A program made the translations under genes and the position numbers. From Candidatus Poribacteria bacterium (GTDB lineage Bacteria; Poribacteria; WGA-4E; UBA9662), in contig PBVO01000102.1 in NCBI GenBank assembly GCA_002729015.1, positions 5,738 to 16,701 of the forward strand: DNA of 10,964 bases. The letters are read 5' to 3'. The notes under the pieces are model-generated. The model ran no database searches, had not been told where the DNA came from, and saw nothing but the letters and a program-made list of their open reading frames with translations. Of this stretch, positions 1 to 8,558 are shown in pieces (positions within the stretch are counted from its first letter, which is position 1; every line of letters begins with the position of its first letter).

Positions 1-3000
1 AGAACGTCGATGAGTCGATCCACCCAATCTAACTTACCTGTTTCACTTAAACTACTTTTATAATCGGAGAGAGAGGTATAAATAGGTGCTGCCGACTCAA
101 TAGTGATTTCATTATCTATCGGCATATTTACTATAAATAGCTCATTGGATGATTCAAATGAAATTTCATCAGTTAAGAATCGTTCATTTGTAACGATAAT
201 TTCTAAGTCTATAGTTTGTCCTTCAGAAACCGATAATGTCTTTTCCAATTGGTTACCTTTAGTATCCAGCACAATAATAGCAGGTAACTCTTTGAATGTA
301 GCAATTACGGGTTCGCCACTAATTGGATTACCACTGAGGTCAGTCTGAGGCTGAAACTGCGCGGAAGTTGGATCAGGCTGATATTCAAATCGGATTTGAT
401 TAGGGATTTGATTAGGTTTCAGAGGAAGGAACCAAGGTATGGACGGATCGTATTCGGGTCTAAAGTCAACTTGCCAAAGACGATAGCCTTCGCTTGCAGT
501 AGAATCAAGAGGCTCAAAATTGGTAACGAAGTTTGCCATTTCTTTTTTGAACTCACCACTTTGAATTTTCCAACCGATATGATTTCCGTTGTCAGGATTA
601 GAAAGGTAGACATCTGGCCGAAATCCTATCACCGGTTCATTAAAAGTCAGTAAAATCTGGTTTGCTCCGGTAATTTGGGCCTGAAAGTCGGGTAGTATTT
701 TATCCTGAGCTTTGATGCTAACCGTCGACAGAAAATTGCCAGACAGATCTTGCACCGCACCAATTAGATCTTGAGCCATAGGTAGATTCTCTGAATAGGT
801 ATCATCAATTTCATTATCTGTGTTAACAGGTAGCACCAAGGTTTGATATGCTACCATTGGCTCAGACTGAGGTGAAATCGGAGCAACCAAAATCAGACGA
901 AATTCTTGGCTACCTCCTTTTTGAGTGAACTGAAATTGAGGGATAATTTGATCGATACGGTTTTCGTCAACTGACCAATTATCGACCAATAACCCAAACA
1001 CTGGCTCATTGAATCTCAATAATATTTCTTTACTATTGATAGTTTCAGCCTTCTCAATAGTAGGTGGAATAATGTCTGTCTTTCGTACGGTTAAGATTTG
1101 AGTAAATTCCAACCATGCCTTTTCTTGATTGGCTAAATCCGCGATTTTGGCTCTAATCTCTAGTCGATCATCTGGATAACTGGGTGATGTAAATATAGCT
1201 TGATAAATACCACTACCCAAATATTCAGCCTGATCGGGTATTTGGCCAGCGGAAGCCATCAAATACATCGTTGGTTCCAGTGGTTCTACGGGGTCACCAG
1301 CTTTATCTAACACCTGAATTTCCAGAATGACTTGGCTTTTATCCTCATCGTATGGCCCTTTTGCATTTAACCATTCGGCCTCTGTCCCATTTTGATATTT
1401 GATAGAAGTGAAATCAATACGTTTTGGAGAAGGAGGAACAAGGTAAAATGTCAGTGGTTGGTCACGATTTCCAGATAGTACAACAGTTTGACCTTGATCA
1501 TTGATTGGTTGAACAAGAACTTTTACCTCGATTTGGAGTGGTACGTCTTGGCCTAATCGATGAACGACAGCTGATTGGATATAGCCTGTCGTTTGACCTT
1601 TACTGTTAGTGGGTAAGGGTTGCTCAATAATTACTTTATCGGAATGGTCGGGTACGGATAACACAATTGACTGCCCCTGAATTGGGTTTTCCTCTTTAGA
1701 ACCATCTAGTAATGTGATATCGACGGCTGTCCTCGACTTTGAGTTAGCTAAAATGGTGCTATCCGAAATTTCCACCGTAGAATTACTCGGAGAGACATCT
1801 CCTGCTAACAAATCAAATTCGTTATTCAATAATTTAGGCTGTGAATTTGATCGATATATATCACTTTTCGATCCTGCCTCCAAGACTATAGTAGTCATGC
1901 GGTCGGTCGATCGGTACATACAACGATAAATACCATTTCCAATAGATATAACCTGACTACCCACTATTTCGCCTTCAGATGGATTCACCCAAATATCTGC
2001 GTTTGAAAGAGGTATGCCGACTTCATTTTTCACCTTAAGTAGAATTTCCCCCTCCGAAATACCATTACCACGAAGTTCAAGAGGTAATTGAGTGAACTCA
2101 ATCTCAGCTATTTTGGGCGAACTGAACGGCACTAAAGTGGTCAATGGTTGAAAAGCTGAATCCCCATCAACTAGCTCAGCTTTAACCTTCAACACGTTAT
2201 CACTAGCTGTTTCAACGTCATACTTCATCTTCAATTCAAAAGATGCTTGTCCATCTTCATTTGTCGATGCAGTAGACTGTTGCGAACTTTTTGGTAGGGG
2301 AATTATAGTCGGTGTGGATTCTGTAGGCTGATCAACTATGACTAATTGTAACTTCTGGTTAGGAACTACGTTCCGGTGTTTATCCCGAACGATCACCGTG
2401 GCCAGCGTTGACTCGGTACCATCAGATGGTGGTTGCTTCATTTGCTGCCCTCGACCAATTTCGATCGTGGATTCATTTGAATCTGGGCGATTAGGTACAA
2501 CAGGTAATTCGAAGATTTTGCTGATCCGAAGCGGAGGAGTAACTACACTTTTTGGGTCTTCTGCAATAACATTGACTTTTACTTTTTCAGCTGCTTTGGG
2601 TGGATTGTAGTTAACCCGGTATAAATCCTTAATGGGTGGATATTTCCAGTCATCGTTTTGAAATGATGTGAAATCAGCAGCAGCCGTTTTCTTTTCACTA
2701 GCGACTTCATCCGTTTGACCTTTATCAACATCGACGGTCAATCTTAATCCACTAACTGAGTTACCATTAGCATCTCTGACCACGAGCCATAAAGGAATAA
2801 TATCCCCACCAGCGACTGGGGTATACCCTTTAGGAAAGAGTCTGTTCTGTTCAAGCTGGTAATTCATTCGATAGGGAGCCACGTTGATCAGTTGCAGCTC
2901 GGCTTTCTCCCCAAGTAAAATAGATAATGAAGCTTGAGCTATTGCGTCCCCATTTTTTACTTGTAACCTCATGGTCCCCATTCTGCTGCCGGCTACATAC

Positions 3001-6000
3001 TCAGCTGTATAGGAGCCATTTTGGAGGTCGACAAAATTCTGAATCGTTCCTAAATTGCTGGCATTCTCTGTTGATTCACCAGATCGTGGGAAGTAAAACT
3101 GCGCCTCCTCTTCATTCATTTGTAGTGTAACTTCAATCTGTGAAGATCGTGAAACCGGGTTGTTATAGGGCTCTGACAAAATAACTGGGTTACGATACCG
3201 ATCAGTCATTGTCACTTGGAAGGCAATCTTGGACTTCCCATCGGCAGGTAGTTGTGGGACACCACCCAAAAAATTGTTGTTAGCAAACTGAAGCGTGATA
3301 TTAGCTGTTTCTCCACTCACCAGCTGAAGATCAATTTGACCGTTAGCATTACTACTCAAGGCTTTTATGCGAACTTTACGCTGTTGTGTTGTCGATGCTA
3401 AGTACACAAACTCATACCCGGTATCAGTTACATTTTCATCAACCAAACGACCAACAGTAGTTGAAATCTGCAATTCTTCTTGAGAGACTTGTTGTTGAGT
3501 AAAACCGTCTATCAAAATCGGGGTCTTGTGTGTTACAAATGAGCCTAGATTATCGATTCCATGAACGATAAATTTTTTGTTAGTGGTTCCATCGGCTGGT
3601 AGGCGAAATAACTGTTCTGAAATAACGTCTGGAACAACTTGCCATTTGACATCTTTACTAAAATCTTTATACGCTGATAATCCGGTAATAAAAACAGATG
3701 AATTTGATCGCGATGGTGCTGGTTGTATTTTGCTGCTATCCAGTACTTCATAGCGGTCATTGCCCATATATGTAACTGGAACTGACTCTAAAAAATCACC
3801 AGATCGGTTTTCAGTTACCATTAGCAATGGTTGAAAGATAGGAAGACCGTTGCTTTTCAATTCTTTGTTCAGCTCGGCTAATTGGGTCGCCTGCTGAATT
3901 TTGGCTCGAAAATTGTCCAGACTTGAAAGTAGTTCTAGACTAATGGAAGAAAGATCTAAGATTATTGTTCGCTTTGGCGTGATAGTCAGAAAGGCTACTG
4001 GAGGGTATAAATTCAATGGAGGTTTTGTCGCAATTTGGTCATTAACAACGATTGATAGCCTAACTGGTCGTTTTGGGTACTGCCCTGAAATTCCTGGTTT
4101 GAATAACTCTAGATGGTTTGGGGTAGTATACGTGATTTGGTAGTTACCGTCCCCATTAGAGATAAAGTTGCTGAATTGACCGAGTTGTGGAAGATCACTC
4201 TCGATTTCACTGTATTTAGCCTTGAAGTTGAGAGATTTGCTACTTGAAAACCCCTGAGATGACATTTTCAGATCTGATACTGGATTTCCTTGCTGATCCG
4301 TGACGTGAACAGTAATCTGGCAATGAGTTAACTTGTTTTCTGTTGACGCTGTTAACTGAGTAGGATTGGCTGAGACACCAATGATTTTGGTGGGTGCACC
4401 AGCCGTTACTGTAATTGGTTGGGTTGCCGTCAAGTTGATACCACCAGTTGTATATGTAACTCTAATCCTAAAGTCTCCTTTTTTAGGACCCGTCGTTAAC
4501 TTTCCATCATTAGGTGCAATCCCTCCGCCCCGAGCATTACCAACAATTTCCCAAGTGGTATCTTGTAACGCTAAGCGGTAACCGTTTTTGTCGAATCCAA
4601 TAGCTTGTAATGTTTTAGTTGTGGAGATCGGTAAGGTGAAAGGTACCCCTTCAGTTAAAATGGGAGCAAATAAAAGTCGATCTCGTTCGGAATCGACTGT
4701 TGCGTCTGGGTCGAGAATAGATATACGATCGACAGAGTTGTAAGTATAAGTTGGTGAGTTAGTCAGGCTTGACTCTTGCCCATCAACATTGATGATCACA
4801 ACGCTCCGATTCGTACCAGGTAAGCCAATTGGTGTCAATGCCCGTAACTCATTATCAGACACACGTTCAACTTCAGTTGCTAATGTTAATTGGTCTGTTG
4901 TCAATCCGGTTTGTATCCTCAACTCGAGTCCCGGCCGAAAATTGAGTCCATGTAAGCGAAGGGGCGTTCCACCACCACCACTTGGATCCGCTAAATTAGG
5001 ATTAATTGGGTCTAGCCGAGTAATATCAGTAACTTTCGGCTTGGGAAATAGAATGCCAAAATCAATAGAAATTTCTCTATTAGCGAGGTGCTTTTCCTTG
5101 ATTTCAATCTTAGTTTCACCGCTATACTCTTGCTCATCAACCTTCAAATTGAGTAACCCAGTAGGCGTACCAAACTGATTGGATAGAATAGTCGGGTCAT
5201 GATAGAAAATACTAAGCTCAATTTGTTGCCCAATCTCAATAGGGGCATAACCAGTTTCCGGTCTAGGATCAATAGATGTAATGTATGTATAGGCGCTTCC
5301 ATTGGTAATGGATCGGACGGGACTAACCGTCGATGAAATAACCGTTGAACCGTCATCTGAAAGGATTTTGACCTCAACAGTATAATTCTGATCCACATAA
5401 GCCGTCTCAACTATACTTTCACCATCGATTGTCAAATGACGACCAACCCCTAAAATAGTAAAGGACTCAGTTTTACCAGTCACCGTTAGGCCAACGGGTA
5501 GAGTGTATTGACTAACGGTTTCTTGTCCACTGGTTTTCCAGTGAAAAGTGACTATATCCTCCAACTTCAGGATAGTCGTTGGTTCAAAGCGAAGAGTAAT
5601 TAGCTCCGTTTTGTCAGGATTTATTGTCAATGGCAGAACTTCACTAGACTGAATCGTGAATTTTCGGCTTGGTAAGTCGATTCTTTTAATTTCTAGAGAA
5701 GCAGTACCATTATTTTTTATCTGCAAAGGGAAAATAGGGGGGGTTTTGGAGCCTAGGGGGATAGAATTGAAGTCAATCCGGGCCAAAGACTGGTCAGGGG
5801 CCGTAAGAGCAGAAATAAAGATTTCCGCTTGTTTCCCTACAATTTTCAGACGGGATGGTAGTTCACTACTTGCCTGATCAGGGTTAACAACAGCCAGATC
5901 ATATAGTCCTTCTTTTAGATCCTTCGGAATAAATGCTTGAATTGAATCTTCTGATATCCACTCAACAAGGGGCACTTCCAAATTACCAAATAAAACTGTT

Positions 6001-8162
6001 GCATCAACGTTAAAATTTCTACCACTAATGGTGACACGTTTTTCAGGTAAGGCGGCCCGGGGCGATAAGCCAGTAATGATAGGGGATCTTGGAACTAGCA
6101 GGTCAACAGACAATATTTGTGCACCATTGCTGGCATCACCAACCAGAATTTGCTGTATGTCAGAATTACTGATCCGTGGGATTTCAAATATGGATAAGGC
6201 TGAGCCTAGTGTTAAATAGTTTTTAACTATTTTTGGACTATGTAGAATACTCGCATCCACGACCTGTATTCCTGTTGTTGCAGTGGCCAAGAATACAAAT
6301 TCTCCGTTTATCGTTAGGTCTTGAACAGCGCTGTCAGTTCGAAGTCGAGTGATTTCTGTGGGTTGTGCTGGCTCTGCTAAATCGACGATCCATAGACCAC
6401 CATAGCTGTCGGAAACAAATGCTATTTGATCTACGACCTCAACCGTTCTACTAAAACCATCAGCTACCGTTTGATAAGTACTGATGACGTTGGGTTGCGT
6501 TGGTTGAGTAACATCCAAAACCTTCAGACCATCAGCACCACAAGCCAAACAAATTAGGGTTTTATCTTCTAACTGAAATAAGAATTGATCTTCAATATTC
6601 GAAATAGGAACCGTAGTTATTAGTTGTGGAGTAGTTGGTGTGTCGAAATCGTAAACTTCAAGTAAATCAGTAGAAAGATAAGTCAGGGTTGATGATGTAG
6701 TTACCAGTGAAGAAGGCACGAATATCAAACTTTTGGCTGATTTTGCTAATGGAAGTTGGTGCAAAATTTTGTTATTTTGTTTGGGATCGATCAATGTCAA
6801 ATTAGAAGAAAGAATATAAAGTAGGCCATTCATCTGGTTATAAGTCAGGCTTGAAACGGAACTTCCCACGTCCACGAAAGTTCGAAACTGATTACTAGAT
6901 TTTACATCTCCAGATTTAATATTATTTGATTCTACGGTGAACAGCGAAACCCCATTCTGACCATTGGCTGTCGCAATTGTTCCTTTACTATCAGTCCTAA
7001 AAAAAATGGCTGATTCTACAACACCAACTGTTCGCCAGTTACCTATTAGCTGCCAAGGCGTTTTAGATTCTAGGTCTTGCTTGAGGACCATTGCGTGGTT
7101 GAGACCATCAACAACGTACAAATCGGCTCTTTTACTCGTCGATGAGACCGAGAAAGCAACAGTTGGGCGGGAAATGAAATTGGATGGCGAATAATTGCCG
7201 ATTGTATCTAAATTTTTAGCATCTTCAAAAACATGGAGACCAATGTATTCGTCAGATACATAAAGCCAATTGTTTTCGTCCAGAGCGATGTCGATCGCTT
7301 CCGTTATACCTGTCAGATTTTGATTAACTATAATATTTTTTATGTCTGTAACATTTAAAATATGGAGACCTCTTTTCCCTAGAGCAACATAGGCTAAGGT
7401 TTTTTGATTGTCTAATCGGCGTACAACAATCCGTTGTGCAAGTCCATTTAATTTAACACTATCCTGAACAGATTCTTCGATATCTACTTTTACAGACTGA
7501 AGCGTGGGGCTAGTTTTTTGTGTCACATCGTAAATAAACAGTTCACTTGTTTGTCCTAAACCGTCAGGTTTGGTAACAACGTAAGCCTTCTTTCTATGAA
7601 CGTAAACACAAGCAACTGGAAAGTTAACTAATTGGCTTGATAAGACAATTGGTGAACTTTCGTTTTCAATATTGATTATATGCCATCCACCTTGTGCACC
7701 AGCTATATAAACATGATCTTCATCTTCATTTTTATCGAAAAAAAAGCGATTTGATGGTCCAATCTGAGCTAAAGTCGATACATACTTGGGTGCATTTGGT
7801 TGACTGACATCAGCAATTCCGAAGCCATTCGCGCCGAGGGATAAATATGCGAATATTTTATTGGATGTAACTTTATGAATAGCAATTTGGTCAATTGATC
7901 CAGGAACCGTCAACGCAGCTTGCCAGATTGGTTTTTCCGCTTGCTCGTCTAATACATCTTCTGCATCGAGAATAAACAGTTGTGAACCTGCACCAACATA
8001 TATCAAATCACCCTCATTATCGATTGCTTTTGCCAGCCCCGATGAACCAGTTACTGTTGACAAATTCTGTGCCACTGCCAATTCAAGATTCATCGAGAGC
8101 CAAAGCAGAATATAAAAGTAACAAAGATTGAGAATGAGAAGTAATCTAGTTTTGTTATGCAA
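1..8162 (-). CDS. Giant secreted multidomain surface protein (LVIVD propeller, IPT/TIG, ASH, invasin-like and SbsA-like Ig domains), 3' end cut by window
   Basis: I read the whole frame codon by codon. It has no stop from 8162 to the left edge, giving 2,720 complete codons. The start is TTG at 8160-8162. An in-frame TGA sits only three codons upstream (8169-8171), and the first ATG (8091-8093, residue 24) would remove most of the signal peptide. Visible order: signal peptide 1-31; about 14 propeller blades 40-692; IPT/TIG 694-776 (ITGLSP, VTISGRNF, AVVNP); ASH or choice-of-anchor-D-like domain 781-896 (DFNSIPLGS, NNGTASLEI, LRFEPT); second IPT/TIG about 1043-1141; a Big-like domain about 1180-1255; about eight invasin-like repeats about 1262-2340; two SbsA-type domains about 2360-2560. 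Cysteines are very rare after the signal peptide, as is common in exported all-beta proteins. The role is inferred to be adhesion or a surface stalk. The C-terminal anchor or secretion signal lies outside the window. The coding call is very sure; the biological role is not. Confidence 0.93.
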   Translation of the reverse strand, partial: MHNKTRLLLILNLCYFYILLWLSMNLELAVAQNLSTVTGSSGLAKAIDNEGDLIYVGAGSQLFILDAEDVLDEQAEKPIWQAALTVPGSIDQIAIHKVTSNKIFAYLSLGANGFGIADVSQPNAPKYVSTLAQIGPSNRFFFDKNEDEDHVYIAGAQGGWHIINIENESSPIVLSSQLVNFPVACVYVHRKKAYVVTKPDGLGQTSELFIYDVTQKTSPTLQSVKVDIEESVQDSVKLNGLAQRIVVRRLDNQKTLAYVALGKRGLHILNVTDIKNIIVNQNLTGITEAIDIALDENNWLYVSDEYIGLHVFEDAKNLDTIGNYSPSNFISRPTVAFSVSSTSKRADLYVVDGLNHAMVLKQDLESKTPWQLIGNWRTVGVVESAIFFRTDSKGTIATANGQNGVSLFTVESNNIKSGDVKSSNQFRTFVDVGSSVSSLTYNQMNGLLYILSSNLTLIDPKQNNKILHQLPLAKSAKSLIFVPSSLVTTSSTLTYLSTDLLEVYDFDTPTTPQLITTVPISNIEDQFLFQLEDKTLICLACGADGLKVLDVTQPTQPNVISTYQTVADGFSRTVEVVDQIAFVSDSYGGLWIVDLAEPAQPTEITRLRTDSAVQDLTINGEFVFLATATTGIQVVDASILHSPKIVKNYLTLGSALSIFEIPRISNSDIQQILVGDASNGAQILSVDLLVPRSPIITGLSPRAALPEKRVTISGRNFNVDATVLFGNLEVPLVEWISEDSIQAFIPKDLKEGLYDLAVVNPDQASSELPSRLKIVGKQAEIFISALTAPDQSLARIDFNSIPLGSKTPPIFPLQIKNNGTASLEIKRIDLPSRKFTIQSSEVLPLTINPDKTELITLRFEPTTILKLEDIVTFHWKTSGQETVSQYTLPVGLTVTGKTESFTILGVGRHLTIDGESIVETAYVDQNYTVEVKILSDDGSTVISSTVSPVRSITNGSAYTYITSIDPRPETGYAPIEIGQQIELSIFYHDPTILSNQFGTPTGLLNLKVDEQEYSGETKIEIKEKHLANREISIDFGILFPKPKVTDITRLDPINPNLADPSGGGGTPLRLHGLNFRPGLELRIQTGLTTDQLTLATEVERVSDNELRALTPIGLPGTNRSVVIINVDGQESSLTNSPTYTYNSVDRISILDPDATVDSERDRLLFAPILTEGVPFTLPISTTKTLQAIGFDKNGYRLALQDTTWEIVGNARGGGIAPNDGKLTTGPKKGDFRIRVTYTTGGINLTATQPITVTAGAPTKIIGVSANPTQLTASTENKLTHCQITVHVTDQQGNPVSDLKMSSQGFSSSKSLNFKAKYSEIESDLPQLGQFSNFISNGDGNYQITYTTPNHLELFKPGISGQYPKRPVRLSIVVNDQIATKPPLNLYPPVAFLTITPKRTIILDLSSISLELLSSLDNFRAKIQQATQLAELNKELKSNGLPIFQPLLMVTENRSGDFLESVPVTYMGNDRYEVLDSSKIQPAPSRSNSSVFITGLSAYKDFSKDVKWQVVPDVISEQLFRLPADGTTNKKFIVHGIDNLGSFVTHKTPILIDGFTQQQVSQEELQISTTVGRLVDENVTDTGYEFVYLASTTQQRKVRIKALSSNANGQIDLQLVSGETANITLQFANNNFLGGVPQLPADGKSKIAFQVTMTDRYRNPVILSEPYNNPVSRSSQIEVTLQMNEEEAQFYFPRSGESTENASNLGTIQNFVDLQNGSYTAEYVAGSRMGTMRLQVKNGDAIAQASLSILLGEKAELQLINVAPYRMNYQLEQNRLFPKGYTPVAGGDIIPLWLVVRDANGNSVSGLRLTVDVDKGQTDEVASEKKTAAADFTSFQNDDWKYPPIKDLYRVNYNPPKAAEKVKVNVIAEDPKSVVTPPLRISKIFELPVVPNRPDSNESTIEIGRGQQMKQPPSDGTESTLATVIVRDKHRNVVPNQKLQLVIVDQPTESTPTIIPLPKSSQQSTASTNEDGQASFELKMKYDVETASDNVLKVKAELVDGDSAFQPLTTLVPFSSPKIAEIEFTQLPLELRGNGISEGEILLKVKNEVGIPLSNADIWVNPSEGEIVGSQVISIGNGIYRCMYRSTDRMTTIVLEAGSKSDIYRSNSQPKLLNNEFDLLAGDVSPSNSTVEISDSTILANSKSRTAVDITLLDGSKEENPIQGQSIVLSVPDHSDKVIIEQPLPTNSKGQTTGYIQSAVVHRLGQDVPLQIEVKVLVQPINDQGQTVVLSGNRDQPLTFYLVPPSPKRIDFTSIKYQNGTEAEWLNAKGPYDEDKSQVILEIQVLDKAGDPVEPLEPTMYLMASAGQIPDQAEYLGSGIYQAIFTSPSYPDDRLEIRAKIADLANQEKAWLEFTQILTVRKTDIIPPTIEKAETINSKEILLRFNEPVFGLLVDNWSVDENRIDQIIPQFQFTQKGGSQEFRLILVAPISPQSEPMVAYQTLVLPVNTDNEIDDTYSENLPMAQDLIGAVQDLSGNFLSTVSIKAQDKILPDFQAQITGANQILLTFNEPVIGFRPDVYLSNPDNGNHIGWKIQSGEFKKEMANFVTNFEPLDSTASEGYRLWQVDFRPEYDPSIPWFLPLKPNQIPNQIRFEYQPDPTSAQFQPQTDLSGNPISGEPVIATFKELPAIIVLDTKGNQLEKTLSVSEGQTIDLEIIVTNERFLTDEISFESSNELFIVNMPIDNEITIESAAPIYTSLSDYKSSLSETGKLDWVDRLIDV
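392..415 (-). repeat. Perfect 12-bp tandem duplication inside the giant gene
   Basis: On the plus strand GGATTTGATTAG occurs twice back to back, at 392-403 and 404-415, and a degenerate partial copy follows. Twelve bases keep the frame. The protein reads PNQIPNQI just after the second SbsA-type domain, in a linker (residues about 2583-2591). It is the clearest short tandem repeat in the coding sequence and could expand or contract by slippage without breaking the frame. Confidence 0.85.
483..1085 (-). repeat. Two SbsA-type Ig-like domains in the giant surface protein (residues about 2360-2560)
   Basis: Two segments about 123 residues apart share the sequence pattern of the SbsA/Big_5 Ig-like family. 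The first reads KEILLRFNEPV (Phe2384), the second NQILLTFNEPV (Phe2507). Each is preceded by a proline-rich linker and a short strand (IIPPTIEKAETI and ILPDFQAQITG). In this family the F-[NS]-E-P-V element is the conserved strand C. Both are followed by text resembling V-x-D-L-[SA]-G-N, for example VQDLSGNF and TDLSGNP, which is also typical. SbsA-type domains are frequent in S-layer and surface proteins. Confidence 0.75.
1143..4379 (-). repeat. Run of about eight invasin/Big-type Ig-like repeats in the giant surface protein (residues about 1262-2340)
   Basis: Repeat units of about 90-130 residues carry the hallmarks of bacterial invasin-like Ig folds. One is an opening ADG or SDG motif (PADGTTNKKF, PADGKSKIAF, PPSDGTESTL). 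Another is a V-x-D-x-x-G-N-P-V strand and turn (VTDQQGNPV, VTMTDRYRNPV, VRDANGNSV, VRDKHRNVV, VLDKAGDPV). A late G-x-G-x-Y strand also recurs (GDGNY 1337-1341, QNGSY about 1714-1718, GNGIY 2075-2079, GSGIY 2316-2320). The units are quite diverged at the protein level and no DNA-level tandem copying is evident. An array like this normally forms a rigid extracellular stalk. Confidence 0.72.
6087..8045 (-). repeat. About 14 LVIVD-type beta-propeller blades in the giant surface protein (residues about 40-692)
   Basis: Units of about 35-50 residues recur, each with a variable beta strand, then a [LIV][AFL][YF][VL] strand, a G-x-G or DG-like turn, and a hydrophobic strand ending in D. Clear examples are QIAFVSDSYGGLWIVDLAEP, EFVFLATATTGIQVVDAS, KTLICLACGADGLKVLDVTQ and TLAYVALGKRGLHILNVTD. 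By eye I count 14 units, numbers 7 to 10 being the most degenerate. The conserved turn is often followed by a P-x-x-P or SP element (QPTQPNVIS, EPAQPTEIT), as in the LVIVD repeat family. Fourteen blades would fit two seven-bladed propellers in tandem, but the split is inferred. Such propellers usually serve as binding platforms. Confidence 0.78.
8070..8162 (-). other. Signal peptide of the giant surface protein (residues 1-31), TTG start
   Basis: The first residues read (M)HNKTR, a short basic n-region. A long hydrophobic stretch follows (LLLILNLCYFYILLWLS), then a c-region ending in AVA before QNLS. Cleavage is predicted after Ala31 by signal peptidase I. There is no lipobox cysteine near the cleavage site; Cys14 lies inside the hydrophobic core. 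The signal depends on the TTG start, since starting at Met24 would leave only the c-region. No Shine-Dalgarno match is seen upstream, only GTGAG followed by AAAA, so initiation may be weak. Confidence 0.8.
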
Positions 8163-8170
8163 TTTTACTC

Positions 8171-8558
8171 ACAGTAATTGGAATTTTGGTTTTTGATTTA
8201 CCAAAGCACTTGTTTTGAATGTAATTCAAGCCAAATTGAGGTTAGTCAGAAGTGCTAGTTTAGTAACTTTTATACAACGCAATTTAATGGGCCTGAGAAA
8301 GTGGAAATAGATCATTAGTCTACGAGTTTTTTCACAAACACTCTGTATCAAATTCAATCAAAGCAAAATTCCTCAAACCCGTTTTGACTGAAAACCTTCT
8401 TGATTATATTAATCAGGTTTTGAATCTCCAACAAAGCAGGGTTTACTAATCGTCATTAGCTGGCTTTGATTACTGTATTTCCGTATAAATAATTGAGCAT
8501 ATCTGTGTAAATGAGTCAACTACTCAAAGTTTTCACATAAGATTTTGAATAGTTCTTC
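8171..8558. other. AT-rich intergenic region between the flavoprotein and the giant surface-protein gene
   Basis: Almost 400 bp with no open frame that resembles a protein on either strand. No tRNA, riboswitch or CRISPR-like structure is apparent. It must contain the promoter of the giant gene, but I found neither a clear sigma70 pair nor a Bacteroidota-type TAnnTTTG box at a sensible distance. It holds the imperfect hairpin listed separately and a small 5-bp palindrome, CTAAT-cgtc-ATTAG, at 8446-8459. The motif CAAAGCA appears three times (8202, 8359, 8432) without regular spacing. Confidence 0.6.
8391..8421 (-). terminator. Imperfect hairpin downstream of the flavoprotein, possible terminator
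   Basis: On the plus strand AAAACC (8391-8396) pairs with GGTTTT (8416-8421). Inside it, TGATTA (8401-8406) pairs with TAATCA (8410-8415), leaving a TAT loop and a four-base bulge, TTCT, on one arm. On the minus strand the outer arm ends in GGTTTT, so the stem runs into a short U tract. It lies about 140 bp past the flavoprotein stop codon. The structure is AT-rich and bulged, so this is only a candidate; it could act in both directions. Confidence 0.33.

Noticed and set aside
3936..3959. Possible MIDAS-like DxSxS of a von Willebrand A domain (ILDLSSIS)
   Set aside because: After the Asp the spacing gives Ser at +2 but Ile at +4, so the metal site is not complete, and no other VWA strand pattern follows.
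4789..5178. A 129-codon open frame on the plus strand
   Set aside because: It lies wholly inside the giant minus-strand frame, has no recognisable motif or ribosome site, and the opposite frame encodes a clear IPT/TIG domain.
5144..5410. An 88-codon minus-strand frame out of phase with the giant gene
   Set aside because: It is a shifted reading of the same DNA; the giant frame is continuous through it and no frameshift is needed.
8202..8438. Three copies of CAAAGCA in the intergenic region
   Set aside because: Spacing is irregular (157 and 73 bp) and a 7-mer of this composition is expected by chance in AT-rich DNA.
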